A stretch of DNA of 9,203 bases from Puniceicoccaceae bacterium (GCA_003567255.1 PWZW01000015.1:1-9203), one strand, 5' to 3'. Positions 1 to 6,870 are shown, counted from the stretch's first letter. The notes: generated by a model from the letters alone, not told the origin. Made by a program: numbers and translations.

Positions 1-147
1 ATGCTGCTGAGTCCCGCTTTGCGGGGATGGTGGCGGCAAAATAAAAGAGGCCGGGGGTCATCTGGTTTGCTGGGTGCTGAGTGCGTTTTTTACAATAGTT
101 CTGGCGCAGGATGTCGTGTGCTGCGGCTGCTTTTATGTTTATGATGC
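1..147. other. Left-end region without a supported gene
   Basis: No convincing gene is seen here. Plus frame 1 is open from base 1 to a stop near 141, but the 46-residue product has no recognisable motif and reads as low-quality sequence. A short perfect hairpin lies at 13-25 (CCCGC, loop TTT, GCGGG). No T-run follows it on either strand, so it does not look like an ordinary intrinsic terminator. The stretch could be the end of a feature lying to the left of the window. Confidence 0.4.
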
Positions 148-192
148 GCAATAAAATTGACAAAATGGTTTATACTGAGCAATTTAATGCTC
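148..192 (+). promoter_or_regulatory. Putative hipB promoter and autoregulatory operator
   Basis: A TATACT hexamer at 171-176 is a good -10 match, though its expected -35 position (about 148-153) is poor. A perfect TTGACA at 157-162 is the other possible -35, pairing with TTTAAT at 183-188 over a long 20-base spacer. Overlapping the predicted transcript start and the ATG at 187 is an inverted repeat, GAGCA-N6-TGCTC (177-192). HipB-type regulators usually bind palindromes over their own promoter and repress it. A repeat placed here therefore suits autoregulation. No Shine-Dalgarno is seen, so translation may start on a very short leader. The promoter assignment is inference. Confidence 0.4.
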
Positions 193-516
193 AAAATGAA
201 AAAAACGCCACACCTGCTGCCTGCTCAGCGCCGTCTCATGGAGCGCTTCGGAGAGAACCTCCGTTTGGCTCGCTTGCGTCGCAAACTAAGTGCCGTGCGG
301 GTGGCTGAGCGGGCTGGTATTAGCCGCAGGACTCTGCTCAGCATTGAGTCTGGTGCGCCCACCGCAGCCATGGGCAACTACTTTCAGGTTATGCGGGTGC
401 TGGGTTTGGAGAAGGATTTTGAGCTGTTGGCCCGCGATGATGAGATGGGCAGAAAGTTGCAGGACATGGAACTCACTCCGAAGCGGCGGGCCCCGAAACG
501 GAAGTCTGAAGGATGA
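187..516 (+). CDS. XRE-family helix-turn-helix regulator, HipB-like antitoxin
   Basis: This 109-residue protein has an XRE/Cro-C1 helix-turn-helix at about residues 21-57 ('FGENLRLARLRRKLS', then 'VAERAGISRRTLLSIE'). A short helical region and a basic tail (KRRAPKRK) follow. Proteins of this type bind operator DNA as dimers; HipB members also neutralise the HipA kinase and repress their operon. The HipB assignment rests on the overlapping ATGA junction with a HipA-like start. The frame is open further up to a TTG at 157, but that TTG lies in a TTGACA promoter hexamer, so ATG 187 is preferred. ATG 196 and ATG 238 are alternatives, and none has a clear Shine-Dalgarno. The reading frame looks intact although its partner is destroyed, so it may persist as a solitary repressor. 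The HTH family is secure; the antitoxin role is inferred. Confidence 0.8.
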   Translation: MLKMKKTPHLLPAQRRLMERFGENLRLARLRRKLSAVRVAERAGISRRTLLSIESGAPTAAMGNYFQVMRVLGLEKDFELLARDDEMGRKLQDMELTPKRRAPKRKSEG

Positions 517-752
517 GCCGTCCAGCTACCATTTCTGTTTATGCCAACTGGAAAGGTTTGAGTGGGCCGACGCTTATGGGGCAGCTGCACCGCTCGATCA
601 TTCGCGGTGAAGAAGTGATTTCCTTTGAGTATGCGAGGGCTTGGCTTACGCAGGTACGCTACGCGCTTGCGCGTGCCTTGCGGGCGGCGGGGCAGGAACG
701 GAGGCGTGGGGTTCGAGGACGAAGGCACTTGGCTTGCGGCTTCTTGGCGTGA
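513..752 (+). pseudogene. Truncated HipA-like toxin, N-terminal fragment only
   Basis: The frame starts with an ATG overlapping the regulator stop codon (ATGA, 513-516), as in coupled hipBA operons. Residues 7-45 ('ISVYANWKGLSGPTLMGQLH', then 'RGEEVISFEYARAWL') resemble the HipA N-terminal subdomain. Similarity stops near residue 47 (about base 653). The remaining 32 codons give an Arg/Ala/Gly-rich peptide unlike HipA, ending in TGA at 750-752. Functional HipA is a serine/threonine kinase of about 400-440 residues. The kinase core and catalytic residues are entirely missing, and recQ follows immediately on the other strand. This is a deletion remnant with no expected toxin activity. Whether the short peptide is made or still contacts the regulator is unknown. 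Confidence 0.75.
661..674. repeat. Near-perfect palindrome at the hipA breakpoint
   Basis: ACGCGC, spacer TT, GCGCGT: a 6-bp perfect inverted repeat with a 2-base centre. It lies about 8 bases after HipA similarity ends. The position hints at a recombination or deletion junction, but such GC palindromes also occur by chance. Confidence 0.4.
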
Positions 753-805
753 CGCTAAGTGAAGGAGGCTGATGTTTCCTCCCGGGGATTGTACTTCGCT
801 ATCGT

Positions 806-2947
806 CTACCGGGACTTTACGTGAAACTGTATGATATCCAAAAAAATGGGCAGAATCGTCCGGATTTTTGCCGGGCCGATTCCCTTAATCCCTGCGGCTG
901 CGCCCACGCTGAGTGGCTTTTGGTCGGCGAGCTGTACCAATACCTTGTTGGGAAAGATAGTGTAAGCGGGCGCACCTGCGGCGGCAGCCAGCTCATTTCG
1001 CTTGGTGGCCAGGGCTTGGTAAAGCACTGGATCAGTACAATCCGCGGAGCCATCAACGCCCGAGCGGGGTGGGCGCCCAGAGTTTGAGGTGGCGTGGCTC
1101 TTTACGCTCTGTACCTTCGGCCTTTCGGGCCATTCCAGCCGGGCGGTTTCCGCCCCCCGCATGACTTCGGAGCCAAGCACGCTCAGCTGGAGCAAGGCAA
1201 AGCCATCTTTTTCGACGGTTTCGACGAGGCCTGCGGTGGCGAGGGCATCGAATAGTTGATTGAGGTATTGGGTCCCCTCTTTGCGGAGGAGACCAAAAGT
1301 CGAAATTTTGTGGAGACCTGCCCTTTTCAGATCCTCGGCCTCGCTACCCATCAGGGCCTGAATGATTTTGCGTTTGCCGAAACGGGCTTGCCAGTGGTCT
1401 TGATCTATCCGACGGCAGCACCGGGCGACGCCACTGAGTGCTTTGATCAGTATCGTGGTTTCTTCGCGCGTGCCCAGGCGCGTGCTCGCCTCGTCCGCGC
1501 CGACGCAGTGGTCGCAGCGTCCACAGGGGCCTTTTGCCTGTTCTCCAAAGTAATGGAGAATCCAATCTTGTCGGCATTTGTTGGCGTAAGCGAAGCGGAT
1601 GACCGATTGCAGCCGTTCATCATCCCGCCGTCGCTTTTCTGCCAAAGCGGCAGCGTCAAAAGGTAAAGCCCGACCAAGCAGCTCGGGCTTGAGCACACGG
1701 GTCCCTTTCAAGCGTCGGCCCGGGAGGTCGAAGCGTTCGATGAGGCCGGCTCGGTTAAGGAGCGAGAGTGCACTGCTCACCGCCATCGGGTTGATTCGAC
1801 GCTTGGTGCGATCAATCAAATCGTCGACGGGGAGTTTGACGATGTTTTCGGCATCCCGCTCCGCACATAGCTGCTCAAAGACTTCTTCAATCAAGGGGAG
1901 TCCGGGATTGGCACCTTCGATGAAAAATTCCTGAATGCGTTTGTCTGCGAAAGTGAAGAGCAGTTCGCAGACCCCTGGCTTGCCATCTCGCCCCGCCCGG
2001 CCGCCCTCTTGGTAGTAGGCTTCGACGGAGCCTGGCATCTCAAAGTGACAAACAAACCGGATGTCTGCACGGTCAATACCCATGCCAAATGCGTTGGTCG
2101 CTACCACCACATCCGCTCCTTTGGACATGAACATATCTTGTGCCGCGGAGCGGTCGCGGTCCGAGAGCCCGCCGTGGTAGCGAATCACCCGGCTGTGCGC
2201 CAGTTCAAGGCGCTCGGCCACCGCATCGACTGATTTTCGAGTGGCGCAATACACGATCCCGGTTTTGTGCTCCTCGATGAGCGCTTCCAGGCGGGCGAAC
2301 TTGGCATCCTCGCCGTTCACCTGCACGACCCGGAAGCTGAGGTTGGGGCGCTCGAAGCCGGCGACAAATTCCGAAGGTTCCCGTAGAGCCAAATGTTGCT
2401 TAATATCTCCCTGGACATCCGGGGTCGCGGTCGCGGTGAGGGCAATACACGGAGGGTCTCCGAGCGCTTTGCGGGCCGCCCGAAGCTTCATGTAATCGGG
2501 GCGGAAGTCGTGCCCCCATTGCGACAAACAGTGGGCTTCATCAATCGCGAAAAGAGAGATGCCCTGATCTGGCAGGGCGCGGAGAAAGGAGGGCGCTCGG
2601 AAGCGCTCCGGAGCTACGTAAACCAGCTTGACTTCCCCGGAACGAATGGCGCGGAGGGTCTCAGCTTGTTCCTCCGCCGATTGCATGCTGTTGATGGCTG
2701 CGGCAGGAAGTCCCTTGGCGCGGAGGACATCCACTTGGTCCTTCATCAGCGCAATCAGAGGGGAGACGATGATCGTTACTCCGGGAAGGAGCAGTGCCGG
2801 AAGTTGATAGCATAGACTTTTACCACCCCCGGTCGGCATGACCACCAAACAATCCTGACCAGCGAGCACCGCCTCAATGATGGCGTCCTGCGGTGGTCGG
2901 AAGGCGTCCAGCCCGAAATATTGTTTGAGTGCATCCGTTGGGGACAT
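806..2947 (-). CDS. recQ: ATP-dependent DNA helicase RecQ
   Basis: RecQ is a 3'-to-5' SF2 helicase that acts in recombination, replication-fork restart and suppression of illegitimate exchange. From the ATG at 2947 the protein has 713 residues; a TTG at 2962 would add five. Numbering from that TTG, motif I is at 43-51 ('PTGGGKSLC'), the DEAH box at 141-144 followed by 'CLSQWGHDFRP', 'TATAT' at 176-180, and the arginine-finger segment 'YYQEGGRAGRDG' at 316-327. The zinc site is Cys463 with Cys480-x2-Cys483-x2-Cys486. A winged-helix region follows, and an HRDC domain ends the protein (about 643-715, with 'GIKGIGPAKI'). It is longer than the 609-residue E. coli protein because of extra sequence between helicase core and zinc site and a linker before HRDC. 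No Shine-Dalgarno is seen; ATG 2947 is chosen over the weak TTG. The stop is TAG at 806-808. Confidence 0.97.
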   Translation of the reverse strand: MSPTDALKQYFGLDAFRPPQDAIIEAVLAGQDCLVVMPTGGGKSLCYQLPALLLPGVTIIVSPLIALMKDQVDVLRAKGLPAAAINSMQSAEEQAETLRAIRSGEVKLVYVAPERFRAPSFLRALPDQGISLFAIDEAHCLSQWGHDFRPDYMKLRAARKALGDPPCIALTATATPDVQGDIKQHLALREPSEFVAGFERPNLSFRVVQVNGEDAKFARLEALIEEHKTGIVYCATRKSVDAVAERLELAHSRVIRYHGGLSDRDRSAAQDMFMSKGADVVVATNAFGMGIDRADIRFVCHFEMPGSVEAYYQEGGRAGRDGKPGVCELLFTFADKRIQEFFIEGANPGLPLIEEVFEQLCAERDAENIVKLPVDDLIDRTKRRINPMAVSSALSLLNRAGLIERFDLPGRRLKGTRVLKPELLGRALPFDAAALAEKRRRDDERLQSVIRFAYANKCRQDWILHYFGEQAKGPCGRCDHCVGADEASTRLGTREETTILIKALSGVARCCRRIDQDHWQARFGKRKIIQALMGSEAEDLKRAGLHKISTFGLLRKEGTQYLNQLFDALATAGLVETVEKDGFALLQLSVLGSEVMRGAETARLEWPERPKVQSVKSHATSNSGRPPRSGVDGSADCTDPVLYQALATKRNELAAAAGAPAYTIFPNKVLVQLADQKPLSVGAAAGIKGIGPAKIRTILPIFLDIIQFHVKSR

Positions 2948-3194
2948 ATGGGCAGTGTGCAAATGTTCATTTGTTTGCCAAGGAAAAGCACAGCTTCCTT
3001 CGCCCTTTTCTAAAGACTATACATTTGAGTGTGTGGCTGGGATGGAGAGAGACCGCTGAAAAGTATCGCCTGGATGGCCGGTTGCCGCCTTTCGGGTTGG
3101 GTGAGGGGAGTTATCTGTAAGTTTCCTGAGCGAAGGTGCCCATCGTAGAGATTCCTTTTGCATTTTTCTTTTCGTGTGTCTTAATTTCAGGGAG
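2948..3194. promoter_or_regulatory. Divergent intergenic region between recQ and the sigma operon
   Basis: These bases separate two divergent transcription units and must hold both promoters. On the plus strand TTGCAT (3158-3163) lies 17 bases before a weak TTAATT (3181-3186), just upstream of the sigma gene start. On the minus strand a TATAGT hexamer (around 3015-3020) could be the -10 of recQ, but no good -35 precedes it. I found no clear GAAC-type ECF -35 element ahead of the sigma gene, so autoregulation by its own product is not evident. No gene is supported here. Confidence 0.35.
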
Positions 3195-3827
3195 ATGGAC
3201 CTCACCAACACAGTCGGTAGAGCACTTGCGCCGGAACGCGAACATTCGGTGAGCGAGGCTGATGTTGACAAGGCCTACGTCGAGAAGGTTCAGGCGGGGC
3301 ATGTCGGCGCTTACGACTTCCTTGTGCAAAAGTACCGGGCTCGGCTTTACTCCATGGTTTATCACCTCTGCGGAAACCGTGAGGATGCGGCGGATCTCAC
3401 GCAGGATGCCTTTATCAAAGCTTTCCAGTCGATCGGCCGGTTTCGCGGTAAATCCGCGTTCTACACCTGGTTGCATCGAATTGCCCTCAACCATACACTG
3501 TCTTTCCTGAAAAAGAACCGTCGCCGCCGATTTTTCAGCTTTGAAAATATCGAAGAAGAGGCGTCTTCGAGTGAAATTTTTGAAACTTTGGCGTCTAAAT
3601 TGCAGACGGAGCGCCCTCTGCTAATGAACGAGTTACAAGAGAGATTGAACGATAGCCTACAAAAACTGTCTGAAAAGCATAGAGCCGTTGTCGTTTTGCA
3701 CGAAATTGAAGGCTTGGATCACAAGGAAATTTCAGAAATCACCGGAAGTACGGTAGGCACCGTCAGGTCCCGTCTTCATTACGCCAAACAGCAGCTGCAG
3801 GCAGATTTAAAACAGTACATTTCCTAG
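3195..3827 (+). CDS. RpoE-like ECF RNA polymerase sigma factor
   Basis: This 210-residue protein is a group 4 (ECF) sigma factor that directs RNA polymerase to a stress regulon. Region 2 covers about residues 38-107, with 'DAADLTQDAFIKAF' (core binding and -10 recognition) and 'FRGKSAFYTWLHRIA', very like E. coli RpoE. Region 4 covers about 146-202, with a helix-turn-helix in 'LDHKEISEITGSTVGTVRSR' for -35 contact. ATG 3195 is chosen; an in-frame GTG at 3174 would add seven residues. A purine tract (AGGGAG) directly abuts the ATG, too close for a normal Shine-Dalgarno. The gene lies 20 bases before a membrane-protein gene in the anti-sigma position, and a DegS-like gene follows, so it probably acts in an envelope-stress response. 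The ECF class is secure; the regulon is inferred. Confidence 0.95.
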   Translation: MDLTNTVGRALAPEREHSVSEADVDKAYVEKVQAGHVGAYDFLVQKYRARLYSMVYHLCGNREDAADLTQDAFIKAFQSIGRFRGKSAFYTWLHRIALNHTLSFLKKNRRRRFFSFENIEEEASSSEIFETLASKLQTERPLLMNELQERLNDSLQKLSEKHRAVVVLHEIEGLDHKEISEITGSTVGTVRSRLHYAKQQLQADLKQYIS

Positions 3828-3847
3828 AAAAAATTTTTACCCAACAT

Positions 3848-4462
3848 ATGGAAGATCAAACGAAGAAAAGCAAAAGCAGAGTAAGTGTGGAAGACTTGCT
3901 TAAACTGAAGCGCGCAGAAAAGCCAGACGATGCTTTTTGGGATAGGTTTGATGCTCAACTCCATCAACGGATGCTGCAAACCTTGGTGAAGAAGGATCCT
4001 TGGCATCTTCAGGTTTTGCGCTGTTTTCGTCTGCGTATCGTTCAAGGGGCAGCATTTGCCTGCGTCGCCGCGGCAGCTTTTGTCGGTTTGGACCGTAGTG
4101 GTACGTTTGGCGGTGGCGAGGCTCCGAGCATGGCTCAGGCAAATCCGGGGGACAACAGTTCCCCTGGCTACGCTGCTTCCGGAGAGGCTTTTTTAGGTGT
4201 TTTGCAAGACGCGGTACCCTCGGCGCTGGCTTATTACTCAGCGAACATGGAGGGCATTTTTGGCCCGAATGATGCCGATCAAACGGACTTTGGTATCGGG
4301 CATGTCCACCGCGCGGAACCTGCGCCTGAGGCCCGCTTTACTCGCGAATTTTCTGCGGACAACGTGCGCATGGCAAGTAACCAAAGCGAAACTTTCCGGG
4401 TCGATTACGCATCCAATACCTTGGATAGTGGCAACGACCGCGTGGGGCGTTTGGTCTACTAG
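3848..4462 (+). CDS. Single-pass membrane protein, putative anti-sigma factor
   Basis: This 204-residue protein has no family name I can assign firmly. Residues 1-62 are charged and probably cytoplasmic, with a helical 'VEDLLKLKRAEKPDDAFWDR' segment. Residues about 64-81 ('IVQGAAFACVAAAAFVGL') form one membrane span after basic residues, suggesting the N-terminus is inside. The remaining ~120 residues would be periplasmic and are Gly/Ser/Asn-rich. This shape matches anti-sigma factors such as RseA: a cytoplasmic sigma-binding part, one span, and a periplasmic sensor part. The usual zinc anti-sigma motif (His-x3-Cys-x2-Cys) is absent. The gene lies 20 bases after the sigma gene and 13 before the DegS-like gene, so the three are very likely one operon. 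The anti-sigma role rests on position and topology only. Confidence 0.65.
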   Translation: MEDQTKKSKSRVSVEDLLKLKRAEKPDDAFWDRFDAQLHQRMLQTLVKKDPWHLQVLRCFRLRIVQGAAFACVAAAAFVGLDRSGTFGGGEAPSMAQANPGDNSSPGYAASGEAFLGVLQDAVPSALAYYSANMEGIFGPNDADQTDFGIGHVHRAEPAPEARFTREFSADNVRMASNQSETFRVDYASNTLDSGNDRVGRLVY

Positions 4463-4475
4463 GAAATTTTGAAGT

Positions 4476-5582
4476 ATGGTGAGACGGTTCAGCCGGGTCC
4501 TGGCAATAGCGCTTTGCCTTTTGGGCGCAGCTCCACTCTGGGGAGGCGCGCTTGCCTTGCAGCAGCGTATGGTCGACCTATACGAGGAAAACGCGGATGC
4601 GGTTGTCCGCGTGAAAGCCGCTTTTCGGGAAACCAGGGAAGATGGGAGTTCTCATGTCACCCTGCGCATCGGTACCGGCTTTTTTATTGCTCGTGATGGT
4701 CTGGTGCTCGCCAACGCTAGTCGCGCGGCGGGCGCGGATCGCGTATGGATAGAGTTTAATGGCGGAACTTACGCAACGGAGCCCTTGGGTCATGATCGTT
4801 TGACCAATCTTTCTCTGCTGCGGGTCCTTGAGCCTCCGAAGGATTTTAGGATCATTCCCGTCGACTCAGGAACCCCAGTTCCTGCGATCGGCAGCTTCGT
4901 TTTTAGCATCGCGCATTCGCTGGATTTTGACAGCTCCCCCAATTTTGGGGTGATGACCGGGTACGAAAACCGTCTCGGCCCACAAATTTTCCCTACTTAC
5001 TATATTCGTTCGACGATCTCGGTGGATTCGGGCGAGGGCGGGTGTCCCATCCTCGACATAAATGGGCGTTTGGTTGGTGTGAGCATTGCCTCAATCCCAG
5101 AAATTGGCTCGTCCTACGCGCTTCCCGTAGAGGCTTTAATCCGCGTTAGGGATGATATTTTAAACGAAGGTGAAATGGTTCATAGCTGGATGGGATTTGA
5201 AGTCAGTGAGCGCGGGCCCAGTGAGGGGCTCCATCGGGTTTTCCTGTCCTCGATTTCTGAGGACACGCCAGCTGGAGACGGCGGTCTTTTGGAAGGGGAT
5301 ATCCTCTTGGCTATCGGGGGAAGGGAGATTTTTGCGCTTCCCGACGTGCCTAACGCAGTCTTTTTCACCCGCGCGAATCAGCGAACCACGGTGCGCGTGC
5401 GGCGCGATGGTGAGGAGATTGAGTACTCTATCCGTACGATCCCCAGGCCAGAGCGCGACCCACTTTTAATTCCGCGTGAAGAGCCTGTCGGCGAAGTGTC
5501 CCCAGAAGATGCCGAGATGCTCCGGCGGGAATTGGGCACCAACGCTCCCGAAGCGACCACACCCGGCTCAGCGTCGCCCTGA
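4476..5582 (+). CDS. HtrA/DegS-like PDZ protein, predicted catalytically inactive
   Basis: This 368-residue protein has a signal peptide or anchor (1-27, ending 'GGALA'), a trypsin-like HtrA domain (about 33-235), one PDZ domain (about 237-325) and a Pro/Glu-rich tail. Family landmarks are clear: 'IGTGFFIARDGLVLAN' before the His position, 'LGHDRLTNLSLLRV' around the Asp position, and 'CPILDINGRLVGVS' after the nucleophile loop. All three catalytic positions differ: His is Ser82, Asp is Asn111, Ser is Gly188 ('DSGEGGCP' in place of a typical 'NPGNSGGP'). The frame has no break, so this looks like a kept pseudoprotease rather than a decayed gene. Ser185 could be the nucleophile only with an insertion in the loop, and His and Asp would still be missing. 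AGGA overlaps the upstream stop codon at a usable distance from ATG 4476. By DegS analogy it may bind misfolded outer-membrane protein ends and signal to the membrane protein encoded upstream. Confidence 0.88.
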   Translation: MVRRFSRVLAIALCLLGAAPLWGGALALQQRMVDLYEENADAVVRVKAAFRETREDGSSHVTLRIGTGFFIARDGLVLANASRAAGADRVWIEFNGGTYATEPLGHDRLTNLSLLRVLEPPKDFRIIPVDSGTPVPAIGSFVFSIAHSLDFDSSPNFGVMTGYENRLGPQIFPTYYIRSTISVDSGEGGCPILDINGRLVGVSIASIPEIGSSYALPVEALIRVRDDILNEGEMVHSWMGFEVSERGPSEGLHRVFLSSISEDTPAGDGGLLEGDILLAIGGREIFALPDVPNAVFFTRANQRTTVRVRRDGEEIEYSIRTIPRPERDPLLIPREEPVGEVSPEDAEMLRRELGTNAPEATTPGSASP

Positions 5583-5647
5583 GTGGCTGCATTGGCTCTG
5601 CGAGCATGCGGGAAGGCCAGTCCTTTTCCTGTTCTCAATCGATTCGG
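5583..5647. other. Short convergent gap without a clear terminator
   Basis: The DegS-like gene and ychF converge with only 65 bases between their stop codons. I see no strong GC hairpin followed by a T-run on either strand, so termination here may be Rho-dependent or occur inside the opposite gene. Confidence 0.35.
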
Positions 5648-6751
5648 CTAGTTTGCGAAGCGGAAGACTGCGACGTCGCCGTCTTTGAACAGATACTCCT
5701 TACCCTCCAGGCGATATTTGCCCGCTTCCCGCGCAGCGGCTACGCTTCCAGCGCCCACCAAATCCTCATAAGCAACTACCTCAGCTTTGATGAATCCGCT
5801 CTCGAAATCCGTGTGAATCACTCCGGCACACTGCGGGGCCTTCATGCCATGAGTAAAAGTCCAAGCCCTGACCTCTTTCTCTCCCGCGGTGAAATACGAT
5901 GCCAAGCCAAGTAAATCGTAGGCTGCGCGGATGAGTTTGGAGACTCCTGAATCCTCAACTCCGAGGCTGCTGAGATATTCGCGCGCTTCTACCTGATCAA
6001 AGTCGATAAGCTCTGCCTCGACCGCTGCGGAAATGACGCAGATCCCCGCATTATGGTGCTCTTTAACAAATTTTTCCACGTGGGCGACGTGCTGATTTTG
6101 AGAGGGATCCGCCAAGTCGGACTCTGCTACGTTGCAGGCATAGAGTACTTGCTTAGCGGTCAGGAGACAGAGCCGCTTCAGTACGACCCGCTCTTCATCA
6201 GTCATATCAAGAGTGAGGGCAGGGAGGTTTTCGTTGAGGTGGGGAAGGAGTCGCTCGATCAGGGCAAGTTGCTCTGCTGCCTCCTTATCACCCCCACGTG
6301 CTTTTTTTATATTTTTCTCTTTTTGGCTCTCCAGCGAGCTCATATCTGCCAAGACCAACTCAGTATGAATGACATCGATATCTCTCAAAGGGTCGACGGA
6401 ACCCATGTTGTGGATGATATCCTCGTCCTCAAAACAGCGGACAACTTGGACGATGGCGTCTACTTCACGAATATTCGCCAAAAACTTATTGCCCAAGCCT
6501 TCACCCTTGCTGGCTCCCGCAACTAAGCCGGCAATATCGACAAACTCGATGGCAGCCGGAATCACCACACTCGTTTTGGCAATTTGGCGGAGCGGTTCCA
6601 AACGCTCATCCGGGACTTGGACGACTCCCACATTCGGGTCGATCGTGCAAAAAGGATAGTTGGCTGATTCCGCTTTTCGTGAACGCGTGAGGGCGTTGAA
6701 AAGGGTGCTTTTACCAACGTTGGGGAGTCCGACAATTCCTGCTTTCAGCAT
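5648..6751 (-). CDS. ychF: YchF/OLA1-type ATPase of the Obg-related GTPase superfamily
   Basis: From the ATG at 6751 the product has 367 residues, close to the 363 of E. coli YchF. The P-loop is 'GLPNVGKST' (8-16), G3 is 'DIAGLV' (72-77) and the G4 position is 'NVAE' (207-210), the YchF form in which the usual NKxD is changed so that ATP is favoured over GTP. A coiled-coil helical segment lies at about 128-200. The C-terminal TGS domain ends 'YLFKDGDVAVFRFAN'. YchF binds ribosomes and affects translation fidelity and stress responses. The frame is open 14 residues further up, but 'MLKAGIVGLPNVGKS' is the standard family start. No Shine-Dalgarno is seen. The receiver gene lies 151 bases upstream on the same strand. 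Confidence 0.97.
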   Translation of the reverse strand: MLKAGIVGLPNVGKSTLFNALTRSRKAESANYPFCTIDPNVGVVQVPDERLEPLRQIAKTSVVIPAAIEFVDIAGLVAGASKGEGLGNKFLANIREVDAIVQVVRCFEDEDIIHNMGSVDPLRDIDVIHTELVLADMSSLESQKEKNIKKARGGDKEAAEQLALIERLLPHLNENLPALTLDMTDEERVVLKRLCLLTAKQVLYACNVAESDLADPSQNQHVAHVEKFVKEHHNAGICVISAAVEAELIDFDQVEAREYLSSLGVEDSGVSKLIRAAYDLLGLASYFTAGEKEVRAWTFTHGMKAPQCAGVIHTDFESGFIKAEVVAYEDLVGAGSVAAAREAGKYRLEGKEYLFKDGDVAVFRFAN

Positions 6752-6791
6752 AAGGACGTGAAGATGCCTGTGGCTTCCGTGTGCGCAATGC

Positions 6792-6821
6792 AAAAAACCT
6801 TACACCTGCGCTAAAGGCAGG
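6792..6821 (-). terminator. Weak candidate terminator before ychF
   Basis: Read on the minus strand, CCTGC and GCAGG form a 5-bp hairpin (6805-6821) with a 7-base loop, followed after 7 bases by a run of six T (6797-6792). It lies between the receiver gene and ychF and could end the receiver transcript. The stem is short and the T-run is displaced, so this is tentative. Confidence 0.3.
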
Positions 6822-6870
6822 AAAGGTCGCTGATGTCGGAGAGTGCCCGCACTGCGGAGAGGTATCCAAT

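Noticed and set aside
157..186. N-terminal extension of the HipB-like regulator from TTG 157
   Set aside because: The TTG is part of a TTGACA hexamer and the ten extra residues add nothing typical of the family.
764..782. GGAGG/CCTCC inverted repeat downstream of recQ as a terminator
   Set aside because: The stem is only 5 bp and no T-run follows on either strand.
2948..2990. Sigma-54-type promoter ahead of recQ (a TTGGCA and TTTGCA pair on the minus strand)
   Set aside because: The two elements are too far apart for the fixed GG-to-GC spacing of sigma-54 promoters.
3830..3840. A6T5 tract after the sigma gene as a terminator
   Set aside because: There is no stem before it and the next gene starts about ten bases later in the same operon.
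6752..6793. 14-residue N-terminal extension of YchF
   Set aside because: The extension is His-rich and unlike the family, while the ATG at 6751 gives the canonical YchF start and length.
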